Of a stretch of 64,000 nucleotides of DNA, positions 8,481-19,327 are shown in pieces (the stretch's first letter is position 1; the number at the start of each line of letters is the position of its first letter). The stretch spans positions 91,053 through 155,052 of the forward strand of contig BEXV01000461.1 in NCBI GenBank assembly GCA_003118195.1. The letters are read 5' to 3'. The position numbers were made by a program, and so were the translations under genes. The notes under the pieces were generated by a model. The model saw only the letters and a program-made list of their open reading frames with translations. It was not told the origin of the DNA and did not search any database. Source of the DNA: Hemicentrotus pulcherrimus. Its lineage: Eukaryota; Echinodermata; Echinoidea; Camarodonta; Strongylocentrotidae.

Positions 8481-11400
8481 TATGTGTGTAAGTAACCACA
8501 TAAAGTAGAAATATATTTACTTTGACTGTGGTTTAAAGAGTACAATCTCGTTCACTACTTTCTCTTTCCTCTTAATGCATTACTCAGAAACATTTTTAAT
8601 GTCTGGCTTCAATTAACATATTCTTTTGTTTTGGAAAATGAAATGAAATGCTAAATGCACAATTTTTGCTTCAAAAAACAAGCATATACTTATTATTCTT
8701 GAGTTCTTCTAGTCGATGAGGAACCTTTCGACCGGTAATTAAAATTTTGATTGTAATTGTGATGAATTCTTACTATTGCCATTTCATTATGAATTTCGAC
8801 CAAATAAATTTATTCCCTAAGTGAGATGTTATGAGCTATATTGATATCCTACATGCAATTAAAACAAAGGTTCTGTCTTTTTAAGTTAAGTATTTCTGTG
8901 TCTATTGAGGCTAGAAAAATTATGCCTTTCAAATTCTTGCATGTATATGCTTAGAGAGAACTTGATATCATCTTTCATATTCTATCTTTCACTTTTTTTA
9001 TCGATAGAAAGCTTTTGATTTTTAATTCTTGAAATCTATTCAATGAAGACCTAAGTTTCCTTGATTGAAGCTTGCTCGCTCTATGCAAAGTTTGAACCAG
9101 CCATATTTGTTCTGATGAGGAATTACAATTGTGATTTATTTTTGTACAAGATGTTATTAAGAACTGTATTGCCAACTGATTCACAAATCATTTTTTTAAT
9201 TTTTAAACATTGATGGTCTTTCACTTGCTAAGATGATTTCAAGAGAGCTGGAATATATACTAAATTTCGTTGAAATATAAATTAATTTTTGTCACCCTCA
9301 AAAGCAATGATTTTGAATTTACTACTCAGTATTATGAAGAAAGGGAAATGAAAGCAGAAAATGAAACTTATTTATCTGACAGAAAATATTTTCATTTTTG
9401 AAGAAGTTGGATTTAGAAGGTCATGTGGTCTTTATATCATATCATTTGTATATTAATGAACTGAAACAATATATGATTTTGTTTTAAAATCTGTTTTGTA
9501 TTTTACCTTGAGTCATACGTATCTAGCTTGAATCCAGCCGCATTACATGATGAATAGACTGGGTCTCACATACCTGGGTAACTATCATAGTTTGATAATA
9601 AACCACAAGTGGGTTACTGCAAAGCAAAAGCTGCTGAAAAATACTTTTATTATCATTTTTAGCAACAGATTTACTGTTTTATTTTTTAAAAAATGAAAAA
9701 ACATTAAAAAAGGATTTTTACCAGTTTGTTTTTATATTTTTATTACATTTTACACTGGATTTTAAGCTTTGATAATAATAATTGTTGTTAATGCTCAGAC
9801 TTTGTGAAAACCACAGAACAAACAAATAACCTTTAAAGCTGTCTCTCCTTTCAGCCCTTTCCTACTTGTTGTTTCTATTATCGTTTCATTTCCACTTCAA
9901 TGCATTTAATGTTGAAGCATGAAAATAGTTATGTCCTATAAACTTAACCAGTCAATCAGGCATATGTGATACCATGATGTACCAATCAATGTACTCCTTA
10001 ACTTTTTAACTACAGGTGAAGTTTTCTACAATAGGTCGATTTCATACATTCTATCTGCACACAAAGTTTGTTTTAGGTGATCGGTACTTGTGAATCAAGC
10101 ATATTCAGACGTTGAAGCATTTAAAGAGTAGGAATAAACCGTCATGTTGTTTTACTTGATGTGTAGATTTGCAGGGTTATATGCCCTATCAATGGGCTAT
10201 CCAGCATGACGTATTCACTTTTATTTTGTAATAAAGAAAAAGATTTCAGTCACTGTTATGTGACTCTGTAAGTATCTATTTTTGTTTCCACCTTGTCAAA
10301 ACCACATTATTCCACTTTTTAGTCATTTTATATCCAACTTGTGATGTGTACCGGTATATGCTTCAGAGTCCTCATGTTATATTTTCATAAGTCAAAAAGT
10401 GTTTTTAGACAAATTGCATGAGACAATGCATTTCTGACTTATTGGCCATTCTTTAACAGATCTGCATTTAATTCTTTTATTGATCATTTCTCTCATTCGT
10501 GTTGAATTCATACTACCCGGTACTCTAATCTAGTTCAAAGATAGGATCAATCACTTTCTAATTGCAAAGATAAAATAGGAAATAATAAAATGGAAATTTT
10601 AATTGATGATCATGAATTTACTGTATTTTGTTTCATAGAAAGATCATAGTTCCTCAAAGATTTGTTTTATAGAAAGATTATGCCAGTCATTAAAGGACTG
10701 AAGAAAAACCTGAAATCAAGGAGGCTCACAGAATTGTCCTATTTTAATTTAGACATTTGTATTTTTGCATCAAAGTTTGTAAAATGAATTATGAAGTTCA
10801 AATTCTTCTCAAACATTTTCAAATTTTGGCCATAGATGGACATCTAAGTATGTATATTTGTAAGTTGCCTTCTTTAATTAAAAGAGCATTTTTATCATGT
10901 TGTTTCGATATGGTTCGTTCATGTTCATGTACATGTACATGTACATTTAATATGAGAGTGCATTTTTAGACTCTCACATAATGATGTTAGGAAGTACATG
11001 CTTTACTCCAATTCAAAATAAACCAGGATCACTATTCATGATTTCATCTCCTAGAACTGCTAGTAATCTACATTTTAATATCATTGTACATTTCATACAT
11101 CCAGCTTATGGATGAAAACAATCTTTATTCCTGATCACATTGATAATAGAAATAATGTATGCCAACTGTTAAGTGTAAGATGAGGGTAAAGCACAATTGT
11201 CATTCAAAGTACAAGACTGTCTGTGAATTTGTTTATATTATATGGTTACTAAAAAGCAACAAATAAATGTTTTGTTTTCTGCTTAGTTTTCTGCTTATCC
11301 TACCAGCAAACATCATTATCTATCTTAAAATAGGTAGAACTTAGACATTGGCTTTCAACCTTTGTTTCTCTCTATTTCTTCCTAAATTCCCTTTAAAGAA

Positions 11401-11600
11401 ACAGATAACCAGTTTTCATCTCCATAAGAAAGTACTTCATAAATGAGCATTTATCACCATGAAGCGTTTTGTATTCAAGATGTTTAGTGTTGTTTTTGCA
11501 GGTGCTGTTGAATTATAATGGCACCTTATTTTTGTGAATATGATCATATATGTATTTGAAAGAATGTTTCTACATAGATTATTATTTAATTATGTTACTG
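8481..11600. other. Intergenic AT-rich sequence, no gene seen
   Basis: About 3 kb of AT-rich DNA with short homopolymers and a CATGTA/TACATG run near 10920-10945. Both strands were read and no exon-like or RNA-like feature was recognised. It may include a longer FGFR 3' UTR. Confidence 0.6.
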
Positions 11601-11679
11601 TATGTGCAAGGTGCTGATGTCGGGGGTTTTCAAAAGGGAAATGGAGACATGTACCGGAATTCTGTACATTGGCCTAAAA

Positions 11680-12015
11680 TTCTCAATGATAATAATAATA
11701 GTCACATTTGTATAACGCTTAATGAGATGTTTCCAAGCGTTTTAATTGTAATAATTATTTTCCTGGTACCTAGGATTCAATTGCTAATCCACACATTGTA
11801 GTGCGCACGCTCCGCTCTGTGCCATTGATAAAATACCAATCCAACCACATGAAAGTTTGCATCTGACCAGGTACCCAAGATTTAGCACCTGGATGGAGAG
11901 TGGCAAATATAGATTGATGTCTTGCCAAAGGACATTAGCGATGTGATAGGACACAAACCATGAACCTTGTGATCCACAGTCCGTTGACATATCGACTAGA
12001 CCATCACACCATAAA
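11680..12015. repeat. Dispersed repeat of marine-invertebrate type
   Basis: Begins with an ATAATAATAATAG run and TTGTATAACGCTTAATGAG. It ends with CTTGCCAAAGGACATTAGCG, a degenerate GGACACAAACCATGAACCTT and GACTAGACCATCACACC. This layout resembles a widespread interspersed repeat that I have seen in echinoderm and other marine deuterostome genomes. The match is by memory and no exact family name is claimed. Confidence 0.45.
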
Positions 12016-12194
12016 GATAACTCTTTTTTTTAAAGATCTACCATTGAGCCAAATTTTAAACTTGTGTATTCATTCTTATGATATGTAACCAAGGTCCCCC
12101 TAAAAACATTACTCCTATATTTTGAAAGCACCTTGGGCATTTTTAGTAATTTTTTTCTCATCTTGCATACGCTGATTTTGGGATGTTTGCATCT

Positions 12195-12264
12195 GATTAT
12201 AAGCCTACGTGAGACTGTTATCATGTGCTGATTATAAGCCTACATGAAACTGTTATCATGTGCT
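12195..12264. repeat. 35-bp tandem duplication
   Basis: Two adjacent 35-bp units (12195-12229 and 12230-12264) that begin GATTATAAGCCTAC and end TGTTATCATGTGCT. They differ at two positions, so the duplication looks recent. Confidence 0.92.
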
Positions 12265-12864
12265 AAATGTTCCTCTTGTATATTATTAATAAATAAATGT
12301 TTTGGAACATGAGCTTGCAAAATAGTAGTGTGAATTATTAACATAGTTGTACATTTATGTAGTGGGAAAGTAATAATTTGGAATATGACAGGCTCAACTT
12401 GATTAGGCAGTTGAAGTTCATCACATTAAAGAAGGCCTAGAGAATCTTGCTTTGACAGGGAAAAATGTGAGAAGAAGGAGGATACTTTGGATGGAAGAGA
12501 GACGAGTGAAAGAACTGGGAGTGGTGCTAATAGAGAAGGCTAGGAGCTGAGGGTTGTGGAACAGCATGATTGCCAAAGTCAATCGATATGGCACTTAGAG
12601 AGAGATGCTCAACTTAATTGGTGAAGGATTCGAGACGGAGAGATAAAATGATTGAAAGAGGGAAAGAACATAGTAATTAAGAGAGATGGATATAAATATT
12701 TGGAGAGTTCAGCCTTCCATGTCAAATACATGTCACCTAGACAATGCACACAATCAAACCCATTTGAACAGGCGGTCAATACTAAATGATAATCTTTGCA
12801 GTCAATATCACATGACGAACTGTAGACAAACCAAAACTTTAGAGATTTCTAATTTTGAATTTGT

Positions 12865-13325
12865 TAACCCTTACTGTNNNNNNNNNNNNNNNNNNNNNNN
12901 NNNNNNNNNNNNNNNNNNNNNNNNNNNNNNNNNNNNNNNNNNNNNNNNNNNNNNNNNNNNNNNNNNNNNNNNNNNNNNNNNNNNNNNNNNNNNNNNNNNN
13001 NNNNNNNNNNNNNNNNNNNNNNNNNNNNNNNNNNNNNNNNNNNNNNNNNNNNNNNNNNNNNNNNNNNNNNNNNNNNNNNNNNNNNNNNNNNNNNNNNNNN
13101 NNNNNNNNNNNNNNNNNNNNNNNNNNNNNNNNNNNNNNNNNNNNNNNNNNNNNNNNNNNNNNNNNNNNNNNNNNNNNNNNNNNNNNNNNNNNNNNNNNNN
13201 NNNNNNNNNNNNNNNNNNNNNNNNNNNNNCCCCCCCCCCCCCCCAGTACAGTAAGGGTTAGGTGAGAGCTGATTTGATGAAATAACCACTTGTCAGTGAC
13301 CCTGCATGGTGGTCTAATCCCTTCT
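12865..13325. repeat. Foldback element split by an assembly gap
   Basis: TAACCCTTACTGT at 12865-12877 is the exact inverse of the 13 bases at 13248-13260, and the gap lies between them. The right flank (about 13261-13325) also matches one arm of the large inverted repeat at 46369-46742: GAGAGCTGA, GATGA, ATAACCA and TCTAATCCCT recur in the same order. The gap therefore probably sits in a hairpin-forming element. Confidence 0.65.
12878..13229. other. Assembly gap (352 N)
   Basis: Run of N followed directly by 15 C. Coding content is unknown. Confidence 0.99.
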
Positions 13326-13607
13326 GTTAACTAGTACAGATGGGCTTTAAAAGTCGTCTAAAACCAGGGGGAGGGGGGTTCAAGCATAATGATTATTACT
13401 TGGTGAGTTGTGAGGATCTGTAATTAGGATCTCTGTCCAGTAGTGCCGTGTTTGTGCCATCGAACTAGATCGACCAAATCAATTGATTCATAATATATAC
13501 AGTATATATATATACTATTTATTTCTTCTTTTTCCTGTTACATTAGTTATTTTAATAGTTTCGTACTATTAATCAAATGTAATGTTGACTGTTATAGTAT
13601 ATATCTC

Positions 13608-13720
13608 GAACCCCGGGGCAACGTGTCCGACACGGCCGGTTGTAGCAACTACTCCGAAGATCAAGATACTTTAATCTTGATCTAAGGAGACACGAACGAA
13701 CAAACGGTGAGTTGTTTTAC
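13608..13720. other. GC-rich structured patch with nested inverted repeats
   Basis: GATCAAGAT (13659-13667) pairs with ATCTTGATC (13674-13682). This stem is extended outward by CTCC (13653-13656) and GGAG (13685-13688). CGTGTC (13622-13627) can pair with GACACG (13689-13694) around it, and GTTGTAGCAAC forms a small hairpin between. The patch is much more GC-rich than its surroundings. It ends next to a donor-like ACG|GTGAGT at about 13707. It could be an unannotated structured RNA, a 5' exon on the + strand or a transposon end. It is not a tRNA. Confidence 0.4.
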
Positions 13721-15057
13721 TATTTTCTTACGGGTAAACTTTTTTCCCTCTAATATTGACCAACTGTTTTTTCCTTATTTCAATTCAAATTGGCATATTT
13801 ATAACCCTTCATGCCTGAATTTTTAAAACAACAAAAAATCAAAAATAACAATGCAGACCAAAATTCGAATTTAGACTTTTCAAGCTGAAAGGAAACCATA
13901 TTCCTCAGGTTTTTGGTTTTATTACAAACTTTCATACATAACATCACTTTGAACTATACATTCCGTGACATCAGTATCTTCCCTTGGTGTATCATTTGTA
14001 CAGATATGTACATAACAAAATGAAAGTAATGTTCAAAAGCTATCATGCAAACATTCAAATCAAGACTTCAAGCAAGAATAAACTACATATATAACCAGTC
14101 ATATTTACTGTTTGAATTTCGACCTATCACAAATACCATATTTCTAGAAGACAAGGTGACATTGTGATTTAAGGACAGGGATACTGTCCCTAGATAAGGA
14201 GGTGGTGAAGACAGATTGTGCATGGGTAATTGAATCTTGAAAACATAGGTGTATCAATCCCTCTCATATACAGATTATTATCAGTACAACTGAATTTATC
14301 TCACATGGCTGAGGAAGGACAACCTCATCTCTCAAAAATGAACAACATCCCTAAATACCCTTTACAAAGGGAAAAAATAAAGGGAAGAAATAGGCCATTT
14401 TCATAATGTAACCAAATTTATACTTAAAAATAAACTTGAGTTCTGGTAAATATAGAAAATAAATTCTAACAGAATCCAACGAAACTTCAACATGTGCCGA
14501 ACAATTTTTGGGAGAAAATGCATAGGGCTGAGTAATGAGCATAGACATATAAGGAAGTTCAGGTAAGTAGGCCCGACACTATGTGCTAAACACAGGTCGA
14601 TATGTGCTAATGGAAGTTGTAGTTTATATCGAAGATGATGCCCAGTAAGTTTTTGTGCGTTTGGTTTTATTTCACTGGTTCAACCAGCAAGATGCAATCC
14701 AGAATAAATCATGGCAATTTACTCTAAAAAAATACAATTCTCATACTAGAGCTCAAGTTTAGCTTTAAGTTCCATAATATAAATTATTTCATTCACCTTA
14801 CAAACAATTGTATATCATTTGTCAGAATGCAATTTGCAGTATATAACGTGTTGTTACGTAGGACAAGCCATAATGTATGTCCGACCTAACAGCAACTAAC
14901 ATATGCAATTTGAATTATGACTATTGAGGTACATCGATAGATTCTCAAGAGAGAGCAAAGTGGTGGGCATAAACGCCTATGTCGACCCTGGGTTTATGGC
15001 GGACAACGAGGGGATAGTAAACCCCATCAGCAAGGCTGAAATAGAAAAGTAAGAGAG

Positions 15058-15132
15058 GTGAGAGTCGGGGAAGCCTTCCTTGAGGGCCAGCTAATGCAAG
15101 ACCACCCCAAAGTACCTTGGTGCCCTTCCACG
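15058..15132. repeat. Dispersed repeat, copy A (partner at 16168-16242)
   Basis: GGTGAGAGTCGG, then GAAGCC, AGGGCCAGCT, CCACCCC and a final ACCTTGGTGCCCTTCCAC recur in the same order at 16168-16242. The GC-rich sequence stands out from AT-rich flanks. It probably belongs to a short interspersed element. Confidence 0.75.
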
Positions 15133-15506
15133 TGAATGAAATAATTTGTACAACAAAGGCATATGCATAAATTTGTTTACATTACAAAAATTGCCTAATC
15201 AATACATCTCCCAAATTGTCAGCCACATCAAGGGGCACATGATACAAATAAAACTGATAACTGCAAAATTTTGTTGTTTGTTTTTAACTTGGATGTCCAT
15301 CTATACTGTATTGTCGAAAGCATTACAGATGCCATTATAATCTGAATTTAAAGTAAATTGTGGTTCTACATTGATATAAGCTAGACAAGTTTGATTAATA
15401 TTCGGTCTACAGCCTTAAAATATTTAATTTGAGAAAAAATGAAACTTGTGGGTAAATATTTAATACATGATCTGTCAACTATTAAAGATGAAGGTGAGTT
15501 CTGGTA

Positions 15507-15682
15507 ATGCGATTGCATTGTGAAAGAAAAGGTGTGGAATGAATCAGAAAAAGTTGATCATGTAGCATATGTAAGTATTGGTGTGCACTGCAAGGTTCTG
15601 GAGTCATCAAAATCATAATAAATTTGGCCCAGTCTTGGTAAAGTAACAAGCACTGTACACAGAAAGATGCATATGGGACTAC
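15507..15682. repeat. Dispersed repeat, copy 2 (partner at 2332-2495)
   Basis: Same family and orientation as the copy in the FGFR intron. It carries a short insertion after TAGCAT relative to that copy. Confidence 0.8.
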
Positions 15683-16167
15683 ACAAATGATATCGGGGCT
15701 AGAACTTTATGATTTCCTTATCTTTCTATGGTCATTACTCAGCCAGCATACATTTTCTTCCAAAATTGTTTGGCGAATGACATTTTTTTGTAATCTTGAA
15801 CATTCAGTGTAAGTTTCGTTTGATTCTGTGAGAATTGATTTTCCTTTTTTTAACCAGAACTCAAGTTATCTTTAATCATTGGAAAGGTAACCAGTACCTC
15901 TAAATCCACCTGTGAAAATAAAGATATTCTGTAATTCAACAATGCAATGCCTAACAAGTAGCATAGCCTGGTAAACTTTATTTCAAAATCTCATAAACCG
16001 GATTTATTATAAACCTCTTCAACTTTAGATTTGAAAACAATGGAACTATTGAAAAAACACTTAACTTAAACAAGGATTGCTACATCTGCATTGGATGGTC
16101 AAACCTCAGAGTCGCTTCCTCAAACTTTCTAACATGTAGAAATGAGGGGGGGGTGGGTCGGGCTTAG

Positions 16168-16242
16168 GTGAGAGTCGGAGAAGCCCGTTTGGAGGGCCAG
16201 CTGTTGCGAAGCCACCCCCAGAGCACCTTGGTGCCCTTCCAC
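16168..16242. repeat. Dispersed repeat, copy B (partner at 15058-15132)
   Basis: Ends in CACCTTGGTGCCCTTCCAC, as copy A does, and opens with the same GGTGAGAGTCGG. A run of G precedes it. Confidence 0.75.
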
Positions 16243-17403
16243 TTCTTCATTGTCCCTCATGGAGGACCAGATAAGTAGTTGTAGTATAGATAGACAATAT
16301 AAAGGTTCCTTTCAAAAACTACAATAACACAAGCTCCAGAACATGAGATGTCAATAATACCCAGATACAATCATTCTACCAAAACTTACAGATAACAAGG
16401 AATAAATAAATATGATAACTACCTTTTCCATTCTGTAAAACAGATCAAAAAACAGCATAAAAACTACTCTCATAGGCCTACCATCAATATGATAATAACT
16501 ATGATAAATGATAACTCAGTAAATCCATAACTGGCATTTCACATCTTTGTTCTAGCATTCTGGCCAGTGGTCCAATCAAGGAGGTTTCAAGAGTTTAAGG
16601 TTGCATTCATTAAACATTTCTACAGCCTAGCCAAGAATCAGGGCTTTGGTACATGTTAAGTTTAGAACACAGTTCCATATAAGTAACCATTTACCAGTTT
16701 TAAATTATAATGTTGGAGACTGCTGATGTAACAATGACCAAAAAATAGTTATTAACTTCAAAATGGGGAGAAAAAAAAATACCTTCCCTTTTTTCTAACT
16801 GTAACAATAAGGCAAAACTTTATGATCATAATGGACAAAAAATACTGGAAGACTTATACTTCATAAAAAATTCACTTTCCTTCGTAGCATGTTGAAATAA
16901 TCTGCCCTGATTATATACAAACACGATGTAATCATTTGAATTCAAATATCCTTTCTAAAGATGGAAAACGGGAGTTATAAGGATCCATGTTTTTAAATCT
17001 AAGCATTTGTATCCGTACATGCCTTTTACAACCTAACTTAGATATCCATCGATACATGCATCTTTGAAGAAGAATAATATTTTAGGACAAGAACAACCGT
17101 ACTATGAATTACTTGTTGCATTAAGTTACAAAAAGAGCCCAAAAGGTTAACTTCAAGTAAATCTGAATTGCATTTTCACTCAATATTTCATGAACTTTTA
17201 CCCTAATTTTAACATTTTAAAGACAAGACAGTCGGCCCGAGTTATACACGTATCAGCGAAATACTGCAAAATGAATTGTGCGTTACTATGCGGATGGTGA
17301 ATGCCTCTATGGCTAGATGAGCTTTGCCTTCCCAGGACCAGCTAGCTGCCAAGCTTTCAGTGTTTCAATGAGCATGCAGAGTCTCCGCAAAACATTAAGA
17401 TGG

Positions 17404-17703
17404 GGTCAAGCCCAAAAATGAACCCAACTACCAAATGCATATATATGTTACCATGTCCTTCGGAACACTTAATAAAAAAACTGCTAAGCAGATTTTTGTT
17501 GGAAAAGGAAAGAAGTAAAGGTAGACCGTCGGATGCGCCACCACCAGCGGAGAAATGCCGGATGGACGGGCCAGATACCAAAATGCCTATATATGTCACC
17601 ATAATCTCAGGGATTCATGAGCCGACAGGATCGGCGTTAATACGTTGTTAAATAGGGTCAAAAGCCAAAATGACCAAAACTGCCAAATAACTGTATATGT
17701 ATT
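17404..17703. repeat. Three related repeat units beside the RT fragment
   Basis: Related units of about 40 bp at 17404-17453, 17571-17606 and 17653-17703. Each has CCAAAATG or CCCAAAAATG, then ACTNCCAAAT in the first and last units, then TATATATGT or TGTATATGT. They lie directly upstream of a reverse transcriptase remnant, so they may belong to the same element. Confidence 0.5.
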
Positions 17704-17734
17704 TCTAACTAACACTCGCTATGTTACTAGTAGA

Positions 17735-18120
17735 TTGTACTCTAAGATACTGACTAGGCGGCTTGACCAGGCAGTGCGTGTGTGTCGGAGACAAAGATGC
17801 TTCATGCAGCGAGCAAGCATAGAAGATATTACCCTCATCCTACGGGAGTTAATTGAGCGGTGCAAAAGAAGCAATGGGTGCCTTGCGGTGGTACTACACA
17901 ATCTGGCAAAGGCGTTTGATACCGTGTCTCACAATCTCATCTTCAAAGCCCTGAGAAGGCACCTAGCTGGTGCATGACCCTCTCATCGACATCATGATGG
18001 ACCTCTATGAAGGGGGATATTCGACGTTCACAACGGTTGATGCCACCACTGGGCACATCGCCATCCGGAGCGGAGTCAAGCAGGGGGATTCTCTGTCACC
18101 GACGCTGTTCAATTATAACA
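17735..18120 (+). pseudogene. Non-LTR retrotransposon reverse transcriptase fragment, frameshifted
   Basis: Remnant of a LINE-type reverse transcriptase. In one frame it reads LYSKILTRRLDQAV, then GCLAVVLHNLAKAFDTVSH. In the next frame it reads IRSGVKQGDSLSPTLFN. These correspond to RT motif A (usual LDLxKAFDxVxH) and motif B (GxxQGDxLSPxLF). The catalytic Asp of motif A is Asn here (AAT at 17900-17902), and a frameshift separates the halves near 17975. The YADD motif and the rest of the element are missing. The style resembles the R2/NeSL/CR1 range, but the clade is not decided. It cannot encode an active enzyme. Confidence 0.85.
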
Positions 18121-18800
18121 ATGCTATAATAACAGTGTTTCTACAGCACTGATCCTTCCTAGAACTCAAAGAATGCAACTAGAGTTGACAATAAACCGGT
18201 ATTTAAAGAAAATGTGAATAGTGTCTACCCACCTTTATAATATTTTTTAAAGAAGCTTTGGACAAGGTGCTTCTCCCTACATTTCATTTATGATTCGTCA
18301 TGAAGTTGTTAACTGATATAGAGAAATGTTGTCATTTACATGTATCCTCATCAAACTCAAATAGTATTTAAACACACTAAAATCATGAGTTCTAATTCAA
18401 AAAGCGCTAAACTATAGTTTAACATCTTATTCTCTTTCAATAATGATATATAAATATCTGTACTTATTTATACTTTATACACATTATGAGCCATAGGCAC
18501 TAGGACACACACTTTCTGTACAAACATAACACATAAATACAAACAGAGTTGGGCGTACATATAAGTATGTACAAATATGAAATATCGACAAGACAAATAC
18601 AGTGTTCTAATAAATCTCTCTCTATACATATATCTATGGGCACACTGCATATGCCTGCTACAAATACTCTACAAGGGCTTTCCCAAGCAACCTCGGGACA
18701 TCAACATAAAGGCATGTTTTTTTTGTGGGCTTTCTACTACCTTTTTTTCATATAAAATAGGAAAGTGCTAACTGTAGGCTTTGGAATAATTGAGCGTATG
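18121..18800 (-). other. Likely proximal 3' UTR of FGFRL1
   Basis: AT-rich sequence directly after the FGFRL1 stop codon on the minus strand. No exon is seen. The RT remnant lies just beyond it. Confidence 0.4.
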
Positions 18801-19327
18801 CTAGCAATGCAGAATGGTATGCTGATGTAGATGATGATGATGCATATTAGGTCTACTGCTTGTCAGGCTTCCATTGCTGTTTAAAGTGTCTGTGAAACTG
18901 CTTGGTGAATGAACATCATAACGGTTGAGGACGTTTTCCCGGCTGGGTACCGGGTATATGTGAAGAGTCTGTTGAGAGCTGATTGGGGCACACTGCGCGG
19001 CAGTGAGGGGTGCACACTGCTCAATGTCCATCATATGTGGGTTTGTCAGGTTGGTTCGGTTCAGGTAATCACGATGGTTATACTCCTTTTTAATGGAAGA
19101 GTTTGGGAGCTGGGGAGCGGGTGGGGTTGTCCGATGACGACGGCGTTGTGACCTTGCCTTCTTGCGACTGATGGTACAGATGAAAACGATGACGAGAAAT
19201 AAGAGTGCTAGACTGACTGGAATGCCTATGAGTAAACCTTGTTCAATATGACCCCATGCCTCAGGAACAACTGGGTTTACTCGAGGAGTCTGCTGGAGGG
19301 CTGGATCAATCCAGTTCATGTTAGGAT
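18801..19327 (-). CDS. FGFRL1: FGFRL1 last exon: transmembrane segment and His-rich tail
   Basis: Acceptor CCACTATAG at the 19328 side; stop TAG at 18803-18801. Encodes a short stalk, the membrane segment ([20 protein letters not shown]), a basic [12 protein letters not shown] stop-transfer and a long Ser/Asn-rich tail. The last 14 residues are [14 protein letters not shown], with seven His and a terminal Cys. This parallels the histidine-rich, Cys-ending tail of vertebrate FGFRL1, though it is shorter. No kinase follows. Confidence 0.95.

Larger units (their letters stand above)
13721..17380. other. Region downstream of FGFRL1; possible 3' UTR and repeats
   Basis: AT-rich DNA with no coding exon seen. 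Part may be FGFRL1 3' UTR, since candidate minus-strand AATAAA hexamers occur at 13918-13923, 14666-14671, 15977-15982 and 16003-16008. Which one is used cannot be decided. It contains the dispersed repeats listed separately. Confidence 0.4.

Noticed and set aside
12195..12264. Direct repeats as a CRISPR-like array
   Set aside because: Only two adjacent units with no spacers, in a eukaryotic genome. It is a simple tandem duplication.
12686..13289. Open frames crossing the first gap
   Set aside because: They exist only because N and poly-C stretches contain no stop codons.
13597..13690. Possible tRNA or snRNA suggested by GGTTCGAGA on the - strand
   Set aside because: Bases around the TTCGA do not form a T-stem, and no A-box, cloverleaf or snRNA signature was found.
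18909..19151. Open frame on the + strand
   Set aside because: It is antisense to the FGFRL1 last exon, which has clear homology.
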